Positions 1 to 10,956 of a DNA stretch of 64,000 nt are shown piece after piece. The DNA is from Agroathelia rolfsii (lineage: Eukaryota; Basidiomycota; Agaricomycetes; Amylocorticiales; Amylocorticiaceae), in contig JABRWF010000007.1 of NCBI GenBank assembly GCA_018343915.1, positions 1,736,001 to 1,800,000 of the forward strand, read 5' to 3'. Position 1 is the first letter of the stretch. The number at the start of each line of letters is the position of its first letter. The notes below the pieces were generated by a model. It was not told the origin of the DNA. It did no database searches and was given only the letters and a program-made list of their open reading frames with translations. Made by a program: the position numbers and the translations under genes.

Positions 1-2175
1 ATGAGTTGCCGTCTTCTGATCCGGTAACCGAGCCCGCATCAGAGAGTTCCAGGTCGGAGCATTCGTCGCCTATACAAAAACGTTAAGAAGAAGAAAAGCC
101 TTTATCCGAGTGTGGAAAAGGAACCTACCGAGACGCATGAGTCTGAAATTGTCAAAACCTTCTCCATCTTCTTCGTCTGAGTTGCCTTCATCCTCATTTG
201 GGCCTTTTTGTGGCCATACAATGGCATTTGAATCTTTCCCAAGAACAACGGACATATTTTCATGATCTGAACATGTGATAATGTCAGTCTCTTCTGTGAT
301 TATCATCATCCCCAGAAACCAGAGTAACAAAGGAAAATCATACCAAACTCGAAATCCTCCAATTCTGAATCCAGCTCTTCCTCATCTTCTTCGGTACCTT
401 CTCCTCTTGCCTTGGCATTTGAAGAATTTCCTTGTCCAGGGGCAACGGACACCCTGTCGTATGGCGATAACTTTGCCCCCGATCCAAGTATGACACCATC
501 AGCGACGAGACACCCTTTTGCAAGAGTACTCTTGTCTCCCACGCGCACGCCCGCCCCGACAATGCTCTGATCAATGACAGAGCCAGCTCCGATCATCGTG
601 CCGTCGAAGATGTACGAGTTGCGCACGACGGCACCTGAGGCGATGATGCATCGCTGGCCGATGACAGAGGAAATGACTTGCGCCTTGTCATATATTTGCG
701 TGTATGACCCAATGAGGGTGTTGTTTCCGACCTTGCATGTGCTGGGGTAGTGCGTATCGTCAGTAAGCAAATACATAATAAAAGAGTCTATGTTTACCGT
801 GATAGTATAACACTGTCGCGCGCAATGTACTTGTTTCCTCGAAGATGCTCGTAAGAGTGTCCGCTAGGGTGATTGTCATCCGGTACAAGTGGGAACGTCC
901 AACGCGAGATGATGTCCTTACTGCGTAAAAAAAGAAAAAAGAAAATCAGTCTTGTTGTATGCGTGAAACGAGAAACTCAATCGTACCTGACCGATGCGTA
1001 CGACTTTGTATCCTTCACGCGTGCCGCGTACCCTTCCTTGGCAACATAACAATATATATTTTTCATAAGCAAATCGGACGTCAACATGCCATGCACGAAG
1101 TCCTTCCGAATATCCCCATAGTCGAAGTTATCTTGGAACAGTGAAGGAACCTATAACACAATAAAATTGGAACAAAGGGATATTCAATCAACAAAGCGAA
1201 CAGAAGGTCATGCTCTTCATGATCCCATGGGGAAAATAAGCGACCTACTTCGACGGAACAAACATCGATCTGACAATCAATCAGATCATTCCGAATTTCC
1301 AGTTCAGGATGCTCCTCAAGGATCTCCCGCGGAATTTTGGCGTATTTTGTGGGTGGATAGCCCACTACAGGCTCGTAGTGCAAACATTCCGATGTCTTGG
1401 CATCGAGCACAAAGACGGAAGACTCGGCTCTTGATCTGATTGCAGTATACAAGACAAATAAATATTTAATAAATAAAAACAAAGATGGAGAAAAACAATA
1501 ACAATAAGGAAAACACACCTCGTACGATGTCTACTCCCACTCTCCTTGACCACCATCGTCATGATGACATCCTTGTTCGTCTTCCTCCTCTCTTTGTGGA
1601 CCCTTACAGCCTCGTCGATGCGGATGTTGCTCACGAGATCGCCACTAACGAGTACGAAATCAGACGTAATGATACCATGTGTGTAAATATCCCGCATGGC
1701 ATCGCCTGGCGAGTACGTTTCCTTGGCGGTCACAATCGGCACAATTTTCAGGCCCAGAGATGGGTTTGACCATTTTGAGTTTCTATATGCAGAAGGAAAA
1801 TTGCCAGCTTAGGAGCCAGTACAGAAAAAAAGTGATTATACAGACTTGATAGCTTCCTTGACGAGCTCGGAATGAGACCGACAAATGACAAAGATCTCTT
1901 GAACGCCGGCGAGTGCTAGACTCTCAAATGTCCAATCTAATAACGGGGCATTGCAAATAGGAAGCAGACACTATAGAGAGAAGAACAGAAAGAGATAGTC
2001 AAAACCAGATCCTGATTGATGGTTACAATTGCCGCAGTGTATTTACCCGCGGTCGACGAGATGTAAGCGGTGTGAATCGTTTGTTGAAGCTATCAGCTAG
2101 GATAACAGCTTGCAGCACCTCTTCATCCTCTCCAATGAGTGTCTCTTTAGTATTAGATGAAGATTTGGGTGCCAT
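1..2175 (-). CDS. GCD6: Translation initiation factor eIF2B epsilon subunit (partial, 3' end off window)
   Basis: Catalytic epsilon subunit of eIF2B, the guanine nucleotide exchange factor that recharges eIF2 with GTP in the cytosol. The start MAPKSSSNTKETLIGEDEE is the first ATG of the frame; the longer reading begins at a TTG. The nucleotidyltransferase-like domain follows (LQAVILADSFNKRFTPLT, then CLLPICNAPLLDWTFESL after an intron). Next come VSGDLVSNIRIDEAV and the left-handed beta-helix of hexapeptide repeats (CKVGNNTLIGSYTQI, CIIASGAVVRNSYI, GAGSVIDQSIVGAGV), and an acidic linker (EGTEEDEEELDSELEDFEF) begins near the left edge. The C-terminal W2/eIF5C exchange domain should lie beyond position 1. 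At least six introns are visible. The order of domains is that of eIF2B epsilon and excludes a plain GDP-mannose pyrophosphorylase. Confidence 0.93.
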
Positions 2176-2794
2176 GGTAGTGGTAAGATCAGGCGCACTG
2201 TGGGAGTGGCGACGCTGTAAGACTAGGTATGGAGTAACTTGATGATTATCCTCTGACAACCGGTCTCGAAAGTTGTTAGACGATCGGAAGTATAATCAAG
2301 TAATGACTCGACATCATGCTTACCATCTATGGCAATTACCAACTGACTGTTAGCTCTTCACCCGTCAATCAATCGCGCATCTACCACTCATACAGAAAAC
2401 ACCTGGTACCCATGCCCACAATCAGACGCCATCAAGTTATAGACATGTTCATCACGCAAACAAGATCAGAGGAAGCACGGAAGATGAATTAATGAAGTAG
2501 TCGACATAGAGAAGACACGATCCAGGGTAAACAGGATGGGTATACATGACCGACTGAGACCGAGTGAATTAGGCTGAAACAAAAGGGCAAAAAGGAAATC
2601 GAGGTGCTAAATCGTCATGATATAGGATCGTAAAAGTAGAAGGGAATCGAAATGAACGGGAAGAACCAAATCCAAGAGAGAGGTGTGTAAAGTAATGTGA
2701 TGTAGAGGAATCGATTGCCGAGGCTAAAGAAAAAAAAAAAATCAAAACATAAAATCGTGCAGGGCGTGCCAAACGTCAACACTACGCATCAGAC
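2176..2794. other. Intergenic region, no gene seen
   Basis: This is the 5' flank of the eIF2B epsilon gene and the 3' flank of the next minus-strand gene. The short open frames have no conserved content. I see no RNA gene or repeat. Confidence 0.6.
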
Positions 2795-3925
2795 TTATGC
2801 AGCAGCGGCAACGGGGGTAGGGGCAGCCTCAGCAGGTTTTGACTCTTCAACCGCAGGGGCGGGCTCGGCAGCCGGAGTTGACTCAGGGGCAGCCGCCTCC
2901 TCGTTCGCGGGGTTCTCCAAAGGCTCGGTGGGTGCGGGCTCCTCAATCTTGGGAGGGTGCTCATCAACCTTGGGGGTCGACGGGTGCTCCGATTTCTTGG
3001 GCGAAAAGAAGCCACCAAGACGGGCAGACAGACGACGGCTGACCTTGGCCTTCTTTTCTTTCTTCTCCTCCTTCTAAGAGATTATGAATACGATGTGAAA
3101 GCAAAATGTACGATAACCACTGACCTTTTCTTCCTTAGGGGTCTCAGCGGGTGCAGCAACCTCAGCAGGAGCTTCAGTGGCGGCGGCCTCAGGAGCAGTC
3201 TCGCTGGAGACACATTAAGTATCAAGACAATCAACAAGAGATTAGGAAACTCACGTCTCCTTAGCAGGCTCTGCTGGGGTCTCCTCAGAAGTGGGCTCAG
3301 CAGCCTCTGCGGGAGCTGCCTCAACGGGCGATGCCTCCGTGGTCTCGGCGGGGACAGCAGTCTCCTCTGTCGCAGCAGCAGGGGCCTTGATAGATAGCGT
3401 TAGAATGGATCGCAGACCAGTGAGTATTGATCTATATTTACCTCGGCCTCTTCCTTCTTCTTTTCCTTCTTGGGGCTCTTCTTGGACTTGTCGCCCTTGA
3501 AGGGTGCAAGAAGCTTGGCCAAGATGCTGGGGCTCTTGGGCCTGTCCTCCTTCTTGGCCTCAGTCTTGGCCTCCTCCGTAGCCTCAGCAGCTGGTGCAGC
3601 CTCAGCCTCAGCGGCAGGAGCAGCTTCAGACTCGGCAGCAGCAGGGTCCTGTATAACGTATTAGTAAGTTTGAACAAGTAACTATAACGGCCATCATGCA
3701 AGTACCTCAGCCTTGGCCTCCTGTATTGACATAAGCCACGGTTACATCACCCGAAATGTTAATAGAACTTACAGAGGTTTCTTCAGCAGGAGCAGCGGGC
3801 TCCTCAGCCGTGGCGGGCTCGACGGGGGCGACCTCGGTGGTGGCCTCCGGAGCAGGTGCAGTGGTAGTCTCGACCGGCTTGGCCTCTTCGGTGACGGGAA
3901 CGACGGGAACAACGGCGTCAGACAT
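2795..3925 (-). CDS. Acidic Ala/Glu/Pro-rich low-complexity protein with two basic patches
   Basis: No known family recognised. The start is MSDAVVPVVPVTEEAKPVE and the stop follows PTPVAAAA. Six or so exons join in frame, including a 15-base micro-exon at 3716-3730 encoding EAKAE. The protein (roughly 250 residues) is almost wholly A, E, P, T and K and is surely disordered. Two basic, hydrophobic islands break the acidic background: KSPSILAKLLAPFKGDKSKK in the middle and KVSRRLSARLGGFFSPKK nearer the C-terminus. They share the spacing L-A/S-x-L-x-x-F and could be amphipathic membrane- or partner-binding helices. GC content and third-position bias rise here, as expected for an alanine-rich, probably well expressed protein. 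The upstream region is pyrimidine-rich on the coding strand. The gene call is firm because splicing keeps one frame with the same composition; the function is unknown. Confidence 0.75.
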
Positions 3926-5262
3926 TATGGTAGAAAGGAGAGCTATGTATGTAAAGCACACGAGCTGTAAGTGAGTAAAGATGCCGAGATAGAGAGGGAA
4001 TTGGCGACGGGAGAGAAACACACCGTAGAAGAGGGTATTGGATTAAAGGGCAATAAAAGCGCGTGTAGAGGACACAGACGTGTCTGGCTAGGGAGAAAAG
4101 AGGAAAGAGAGAGGCAGCTGATAGAGGAGAGAGAAAGAAGGGTGTGCTGCTAAACCAAGAGTGGCGACCCCCCTTTATACATTTCAGACTCCGCTTGCCA
4201 TATCCATCGACGTTTCAGCTACCGACGAGCCCAGTGGCGGAAGCATGTCACTATTCCGCCAATTGCCCTACCCTTGTCTCTTTTTCTCCCCTTTTGTCTC
4301 CATGTCGTCCGTTGATGCAAAAATCATATTAGTACTGCCCTAGATTATTGACGCCACGCTATGGGATGCCAGTGGGATGGGCTATGGGGGTAGACACATT
4401 CACCCCAGAGGGAGTGAGAATCACATCGTTACTAGTAGTCATGCGCACCCGCTAGCACAAAAAAGAAGATGAGGCGAAAAAAAAAAAAAAAAAATTCAGA
4501 GTTGAGATCAGGCTACGTCGAAGCCGAAATCGACTGGAAGCAAATCCATATTAGCAGCAGACAAATATGCATCACGCTTCATTCCCTCCTAGCTTCCGTC
4601 GCCGGCTTCTCCCTCTCTTTTATTCTTCCTCTTCCCTACCGAGCTCCCCCCTTCCACAGGTCGTAATGAGACATGCCCAGTGCGGTGACGGTAGTGGGAT
4701 CATATTCTGAGATTCATTCCTTCCGATATACACCATGACAAAAGCCTTTCTGTCGTCTGACCGGCCATGGGGGCGCGTCGCGAAGAGGCAACAACAAATG
4801 AGCCAACTGAACAAGTCTAGGCTTCCATTTTCTAGAATAGAATCACGAGCGATGCTCGTCGCCTTTTTATTTTTTTCTCTGTACAATACCTTACTGTATG
4901 CATGGGACCTATAGCCGAAATGATGACTCACCCAATATGTACATGATCCTGATCTAATCATCACTGGACATATCAGTCTATCTATCACCACACATGACTA
5001 CGCCGTTAACCAAGCTTTCGATGAGGTAAATTGTTGCCGTTGAGGTAGTTGAAAAGATGTATCCGTAACTCGTTTAGCAGCAAAAAAGGATGATCATACC
5101 CCCGAAATATCCTGTAACTACAATTGACATGAAATGGCAGGGAGAACCAACTTCCAGGGACGGCTCATCCCGCTTTTGCAACGTCAGAGTCCAGGTTCGT
5201 TGCTGGTAGTCATTCGATCACTATTACAGAACTGGAGTGATCTAGTAATGCCACCAGAGAAA
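3926..5262. other. Long intergenic region, no gene seen
   Basis: The first ~300 bases are the purine-rich (on the plus strand) 5' region of the Ala/Glu/Pro protein gene. An A-run lies near 4478-4494. The open frames of 60-120 codons look random: no family signature and no consistent splice sites. Confidence 0.5.
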
Positions 5263-5370
5263 GGCATCTTAGCCAAGTGGTTACGGCGAGAGATTCGAAT
5301 GGGCCCTGTCTCAGGGCGCGCGAATATCTCTTGGGCTTTGCCCGCGTAGGTTCGAATCCTGCAGATGTCG
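5263..5370 (+). tRNA. tRNA-Ser (anticodon CGA) with a 26-base intron
   Basis: The class II tRNA fold can be drawn by hand. The acceptor pairs GGCATCT with AGATGTC, with discriminator G at 5370. The D arm is GCC..GGC. The anticodon stem is AGAGA/TCTCT with anticodon CGA at 5296-5298. The long variable arm GGGC-TTT-GCCC is diagnostic of Ser/Leu. The T arm is GTAGG-TTCGAAT-CCTGC. A 26-base intron (5300-5325) sits between positions 37 and 38, the canonical site for the tRNA splicing endonuclease. The internal B box is GGTTCGAATCC at 5349-5359. It decodes UCG serine codons. The endonuclease subunit SEN34 is encoded at 62259-63472. Confidence 0.93.
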
Positions 5371-5905
5371 ATTATTCTTTTGTTTAATCCCCCCCCCCCC
5401 CCCCAGTCTCGCCTTTGGCCATCCCTCCTTCCAAATTCCTCCCGAGTATCTTTTTCTCACAACAAAGCCGCGTATACACGCTTGTCAACGTTATCTGTTA
5501 TCGTTATCTTCCGACATATTTACGGTTACCTCGGTTACTCAGTCGGGCGACTGCTATCAGGCATCAACACAATCCAGGAATCCATAAGGAGTATTAAGGA
5601 CCATAACGGCTTTCTATTACTTCCCCTGGAGTGTTGTGCTCCAATGGACGATGTAACATCAAAACCAGCTAGTGATTTGCTTCTGAATTCATGCTTCGTC
5701 GGCGTATTATCCCCATATAGAGTCTCCAACTGGAATGCCGTTGGCATTGGTGGTATGACTGGCACGGTGTCGCTTTGATCGGAACGGCGTCCTAGGATTA
5801 GAAACAAGACCAACCTTGATCGACATGGTTATCGACCTACCAGCGAGCGATTTGCACAGTATAACTCTTGTTACTCAGATTTTCGCTACTTAGAAGTACT
5901 CAGAC
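5371..5905. other. Intergenic region with a homopolymeric C tract
   Basis: A run of 16 C lies at 5389-5404, just downstream of the tRNA terminator. No gene is seen. A 137-codon open frame here has no family signature or codon pattern. Confidence 0.6.
5378..5381 (+). terminator. RNA polymerase III terminator of the tRNA gene
   Basis: A TTTT run begins 8 bases after the discriminator base, the usual place for a Pol III stop. Confidence 0.7.
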
Positions 5906-7117
5906 ATGGCTAATCAACAGCTTGCATGGATTGGGCTTGGGAACATAGGCCGTGTATGCGACGCTTGGAACCATTCACATAAACGCGCTTCATGTGTTCT
6001 CATGCTGTTTGCAAACTTCTAGGCAATGGTTTCCAATATAGTTGCCAAGGGTAACCTATCATCACCTCTCATTGTCTACAACCGGACCAAGAAGCGCAGT
6101 GACGATCTCAATGTCAAACTCTCATCAGCACTTTCCGTAGCTTCTACCATATCCGAGGCCGTGGGCCCTGCAGACGTTATCTTCAGCTGCATCACTGACG
6201 ATAGATCTGTCCACGCGACATTTGAGGAAATCCTGAGGTTAGATATCAAGGGAAAGCTCTTTGTTGAATGTTCGACCATTCATCCAGATACGGCTTCTGC
6301 ACTAACGGATGCTGTTCTGGCCAAGGGCGCCCGATATATCGCTATGCCTGTGTTTGGCGCCCCGGCAATGGCAGAGGCAGGTATGCTCATTTGCGTCCCG
6401 GCTGGACCTGCGGCGGATGTGGATGTTATTCGTCCATATCTTATCGGAGTGTATGTCATTTCCACTTTTCATCTTCCTTGACACGAGTTTCATACAAATC
6501 TAATGCAATCTGTTTATCGTATAGTACGGCAAGGGTGATTATCGATTTCAGCGACCAGGCACCCTCAAAATCCTTATTGCTCAAAATCATTGGCAATACT
6601 ATTATAAGCTCTATGGTCGAAACACTTGCTGAGGGTCACGTGCTGGCAGAGAAAACTGGTCTGGGAGTCGATACGCTTCACAAGTTCGTCGAGACGATGT
6701 TCCCAGGGCCACATGTACTATACTCGAACCGGATGCTATCGGGGGATTATCATAAACGCGAGGAGGTAATGTGGACATCCTTTTCTGTGTTATGCTCATC
6801 ACTTCTCTAATGTCTATCAATTGGAAACTCGGATACCAATACATCATTTAGCCCCTTGCCCCTGTTGACATTGTGCTCAAGGATGTTAGACACAGCCTTG
6901 AATTGGCCAAAGGGGTCGGAAGCGAGCTCGGAGTGCCCGCTGTGATAGAGGAGCATTTAGGAGTTGTTAAGGAAGTTCAAGGCGCCAAGGGTTGGTCCCA
7001 TTTGGACTTTCTCACTGGTATACATGCTGACATTGACTCACGCATGTGTTATTAGGTGATTTTGCAAGTATTTACGGTGCAGTCAGGCTTAAGAGTAGAT
7101 TAAACTACAAGAATTAA
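5906..7117 (+). CDS. 6-phosphogluconate / 3-hydroxyisobutyrate dehydrogenase-like oxidoreductase, copy 1
   Basis: Beta-hydroxyacid dehydrogenase family, NAD(P)-dependent; the substrate cannot be told. The N-terminal Rossmann fold opens MANQQLAWIGLGNIGRAM with the GxGxxG loop split by an intron right after GR. The substrate-loop segment is MPVFGAPAMAEAG. The all-alpha C-terminal domain carries the family's catalytic K-x-x-x-N as LLKIIGNTI. Five exons join cleanly; the last codons are YGAVRLKSRLNYKN. Total length (about 310 residues) is normal for the family. The next gene is a tandem paralog with the same intron positions. No targeting peptide is seen, so a cytosolic enzyme is likely. Confidence 0.88.
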
Positions 7118-7506
7118 GATAAACCAGGGTCGTTGAGCCAGACTCGCGACTGCTACAAGTAATATCAAAGTAATTCAAGCCTCCATGTCAACTTTCTACA
7201 TGCAGGAGACTACGTCATCGAAATTATTCCTCTCGAGCAAGCAAAAACAACCTCAGGAGTAGCTGACGACTTGCTGGGACGTCTAATTAAAATAAAATGA
7301 AAAGGCATATTTATGCTATATTGATGAATCATCCCTATGCAAACACTCCGATCGGTAGGTCTGCCGTCGCCGATGTCGTCTCATCGGGCCGATATTCTAC
7401 AATATTATAAACTCAAAGGTTCGTCGAAATAAGCATTGAACTGTATCAACTCATACAGCAAAACAAACTTCTGTCACTTTACTGCGCATATATTCAGGTT
7501 GTTAAT
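7118..7506. other. Spacer between tandem dehydrogenase copies
   Basis: It holds the 3' end region of copy 1 and the promoter of copy 2. No other gene is seen. Confidence 0.6.
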
Positions 7507-8690
7507 ATGTCCAGCAAACAACTTGCCTGGATCGGACTTGGGAACATAGGCCGTGTATGCCAGACGTGCATGTTTGCGCCTTTAGATGTTCATACGCTGA
7601 CATGCTTCTCAAACTGACAGGCAATGGTCACCAATATAGTTACTAAGTGTAACTTGTCGCAACCACTCATCGTCTATAATCGAACCAAGAAACGTGGCGA
7701 CGATCTTAATGCAGCGCTCTCATCAGCACTTTCTGTGGCTTCATCCATATCTGAGGCTGTGGCGCCTGCAGATATCATTTTCAGCTGCATCAGTGATGAT
7801 AAATCCGTAAACTCGACATTCGAGGAAATATTAAGGCTCGACGTTAAAGGAAAGCTCTTCGTCGAATGTTCGACCATCCACCCGACAACCACATCTGCCT
7901 TGACGGACGCAGTTCTGGCTAAAGGCGCACGACTTGTTGCCATGCCCGTCTTTGGCGCACCGGCTATGGCAGAGGCGGGTAACCTTGTCTGCGTTCCATC
8001 AGGTCCTGCAGCAGATGTGGATGCTATCCGTCAGTATCTCGTTGGAGTGTTCGTCTTTTCTTCTTCTCATGATGTAAGCGAAATGCGAACCTAATACCAC
8101 ATATATTTTGTATAGCACAGCCAGGGCCATAGTCGATTTCAGCGATCACCCACCCTCGAAAGCCTCCTTGCTCAAAATTGTCGGCAACACCATGACGACC
8201 ACCGTGTCCGAAATGCTCGCCGAGGCATACGTGCTAGCAGAGAAATCTGGCTTAGGGGTTGATGCGCTTCACAAGTTTATTGAAATTATGTTCACAGGAC
8301 CATACAAACAGTATTCGGCACGAATGTTGTCAGGGGATTATTATAAACGAGAGGAGGTAACGTTGGCCTTTTACCCCCTGTGTGCCGTGTTTATAGCTTA
8401 AATTATATGGGGTCCGGTGTCATCGGATCGTCTAGCCTCTTGGTCCCGTTGATATTGTGATTAAGGACGTTAAGCATGCTCTTGAATTGGCCAAAGAAAC
8501 TGGAAGCGAACTTAGAATCCCCGCTATTCTGTTAGAGAATCTGAAGGTTATCAAGGAACTTCAAGGTGCAAAGGGTGAGCTTTTCCCTAGCACAAATGCT
8601 TGTTGACGACTCATTCCTATGGCCTTAGGCGACTTGACGGGTGTTTACGGAGTAATTAGAGCCAACAGTGGGCTAAGCTTTGAGAACTAA
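7507..8690 (+). CDS. 6-phosphogluconate / 3-hydroxyisobutyrate dehydrogenase-like oxidoreductase, copy 2
   Basis: Tandem paralog of the gene at 5906-7117 in the same orientation. The start MSSKQLAWIGLGNIGR is followed by the same intron, then AMVTNIVTKCNLSQPLIVYN. The loop MPVFGAPAMAEAGN and the catalytic K-x-x-x-N (LLKIVGNTM) are kept, so both copies look active. Introns fall after GR, after YLVG, after KREE and inside the AKG codons, as in copy 1. The final exon reads DLTGVYGVIRANSGLSFEN. The sequences differ by conservative changes and many silent ones, so the duplication is old enough to have diverged, though both are still under selection. The substrate is unknown. Confidence 0.88.
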
Positions 8691-9222
8691 GACAAGGCCG
8701 GCATCAATGCATCGGAAAACTAGTAAAAAGCAGAAGGATAATGTAGCCAAGCCCTACTCGTTATTGATACTTGCGCATTATGTACGCTTAGTAGCAGTCT
8801 AAAGATATTAGAACTGCTCAACTTGCTGAAATTTGGTCCACCCGCTCTTCCAGAGGATGCTCTGGATGTTCTAGGCCTGCTTTATGGTTGAATGTTGTCT
8901 GTACTTCCATTATGCACGCGTTAAGTAATATTATAAGAAAGACTTCGGCCAAGACACGTTTTTGCATTCTGAAATAGTTAAATGCAACAAAAAGGGTCTG
9001 CATCGCGGTGCTTGTTATTGCGCGGTCACGTGCCAAATGGGCTGTGTGATAATGAAATGGTGATTGTATGCTCCACACACACACACACACAAGGAAGTAA
9101 TTGGAGACACTCCAGTCACCACCAGCCCCACCGACGAATATACAAAATGCGATTGCACAATGGCAAAGCCTCTTTCCTTTCCATTTCACCCTCTCTTTGC
9201 TCTCTATAACTCCGCATTATCT
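8691..9222. other. Intergenic region with a short CA microsatellite
   Basis: A CA repeat lies near 9072-9091, about 140 bases upstream of the proposed start of the SUR7/PalI gene. An open frame runs through part of this region in the frame of that gene and gives alternative upstream ATGs, the nearest good one at 9160 (MAKPLSFPFHPLF). Confidence 0.5.
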
Positions 9223-10297
9223 ATGTCTATCCCTCATCAACGCACTCGATCTTTTCAGCACGGCGGTTTTGGCATCATGCACTGGATCTTGGTTTGGGCA
9301 GCTCCTCTGTTGTTCTTCCTTTCCTTTATATTGCTGCTCTTGGTCTCGCTCTCTGTGCCTATCATCAAATCTATATACCTCTTCCGTTTGTGTGCGCATG
9401 TGAATGCACACATCGCATATGTGTCAGACACCATCACTTTTGGTGTATGGGGTTACTGCACGTCAAGCGAGACTTTCCAGTAAGTATATTTTATGAAGAG
9501 CAAAAAAAAAAATGAAACTGCCCTTATCTCCCTAGATCTGGTCTATTAATAACTCTTTTTGGCATGTACAGGTCCATCTTTACTGGCAGTAAAACTTCCA
9601 GCGGATCATGCACGCCCGTGCACTTGGGATATAGCATCGATGGCACCATAGCACGAGCACTGTAAGCATTATCATATTTTCATATTTCCAAGAGATAAAA
9701 TTTTGGACAACCACAGTAATGTTGACAACATCGAGACGGACATATCTCGCTCACTCACCGCAGCGCTGGCGTTGAATCCATTCTCATGTGCACTCACCTT
9801 CCTTGCTTTCCTTTTCTCACTTCATATTCTCTTTCGGCGTGTCCTTAACGCATCAAGACTCGGATCGCTCTTGACCTTAGTCACAGCCTTCCTCGCGTCG
9901 TTGTTCACCACGATTGGAATGATCATCGACGTTATTTTAGCAAACAAAGTCAATCATGTCTTATCCGTTACGAGAGGCGCCCTAAGACTGTCACAAGGAA
10001 ATGCTGTCAGTTGTTTTTTTGGTTACATTTTATTACATATATATCCTGGAATATTAATTGAGAACCAACCGCAGATTTCCATGATCATTGCTGCTACTGT
10101 ACTTCTATGGGTTGGCTTCTTTTGCTGCTGTTTCGGTATCATTTCCTGCGGCCGGTGCGTATGCTCCCCAAATTAGCATTTCGTAAATGCTATCAAGTCT
10201 AACATGTGATGATGGATGTGAACACTGTAGAAGAAGTGCAAAGATAATCGAGCACGAGAAACAAGACATGGCGATGCGTCGCAACGGAGACGCGTGA
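9223..10297 (+). CDS. SUR7/PalI (Rim9)-family four-TM plasma membrane protein
   Basis: The first TM segment is HWILVWAAPLLFFLSFILLL followed by more hydrophobic residues. The extracellular loop contains ITFGVWGYCTSSETFQ, the G-V-W-G-Y-C signature of the SUR7/PalI family. Three further TM segments follow: ALALNPFSCALTFLAFLFSL, LLTLVTAFLASLFTTIGMII and ISMIIAATVLLWVGFFCCCF. The C-terminal tail is short and charged (RSAKIIEHEKQDMAMRR). In ascomycetes PalI/Rim9 assists ambient-pH sensing and Sur7 marks eisosomes; the role here is inferred from the family only. Start: ATG at 9223 (MSIPHQRTRSF) is chosen; 9160 and 9277 are in the same frame and possible. Confidence 0.8.
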
Positions 10298-10956
10298 TCA
10301 CAAAACAAAGATATATATATGTAAACCCCCAACTTGATACAGTCCTACCAATTCTTGTATCTGCTCATTCTGGCTTCGATCGAACGGTTATTTTCTGTTT
10401 TTCTCTATTGTTGGACACATGACTACTACTATACTTATGATTCATACCCTTTTTTTCTTTTTTCTTTCTTTCTTACCCTATCTTGTTTTGATTTCCCGTC
10501 TCTTCGCTTCGATTCTTTCGGTTACAATTTACGATAGCGATCAAATGAAAGCCCGAACCTACTGTATCACACCGTATCTATCTATCATCGACTATCAATA
10601 CTATCTGCTCTTATGATATTTGAAACAAATGCCTGTTTCGTACGACTTTTATCTTTTACTACATTCCAGGGGGCGCAGAGATAGCTCCAAATACTTTGAT
10701 ACATATGACCAAGTTTGAGCTCCAAATAAACCAGGGGACCCATACAGTTGTTTGCATTGATTACAGATATAAATTCCTGCTGGGCAGGGTAATGGGGTAA
10801 TGCATGGGGGATTCCTTATCATTACACAGAGGAGATGGCACATTATGCGGATAAGATGACAACATTGTACACAATCGCGTATCACAAGGCCTTTTCTGTA
10901 TACCATGGGGCGAGAAGCGAGGGATGAGAGGGTGAATGAGGGGTCCGGATATTCTA
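10298..10956. other. Convergent 3' intergenic region
   Basis: It separates the SUR7/PalI gene from NOP2 transcribed toward it. A pyrimidine-rich stretch lies at 10440-10530. No gene seen. Confidence 0.6.

Noticed and set aside
4620..4991. Minus-strand open frame of 123 codons
   Set aside because: No family signature, no neighbouring exons, mixed composition and simple-sequence ends. Probably random in a long spacer.
5365..5778. Plus-strand open frame of 137 codons after the tRNA
   Set aside because: It begins inside the tRNA 3' end and passes through the poly-C tract, so it is not a real gene.
9072..9091. CA microsatellite as a functional element
   Set aside because: It is short and common. 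No evidence of function beyond length polymorphism.
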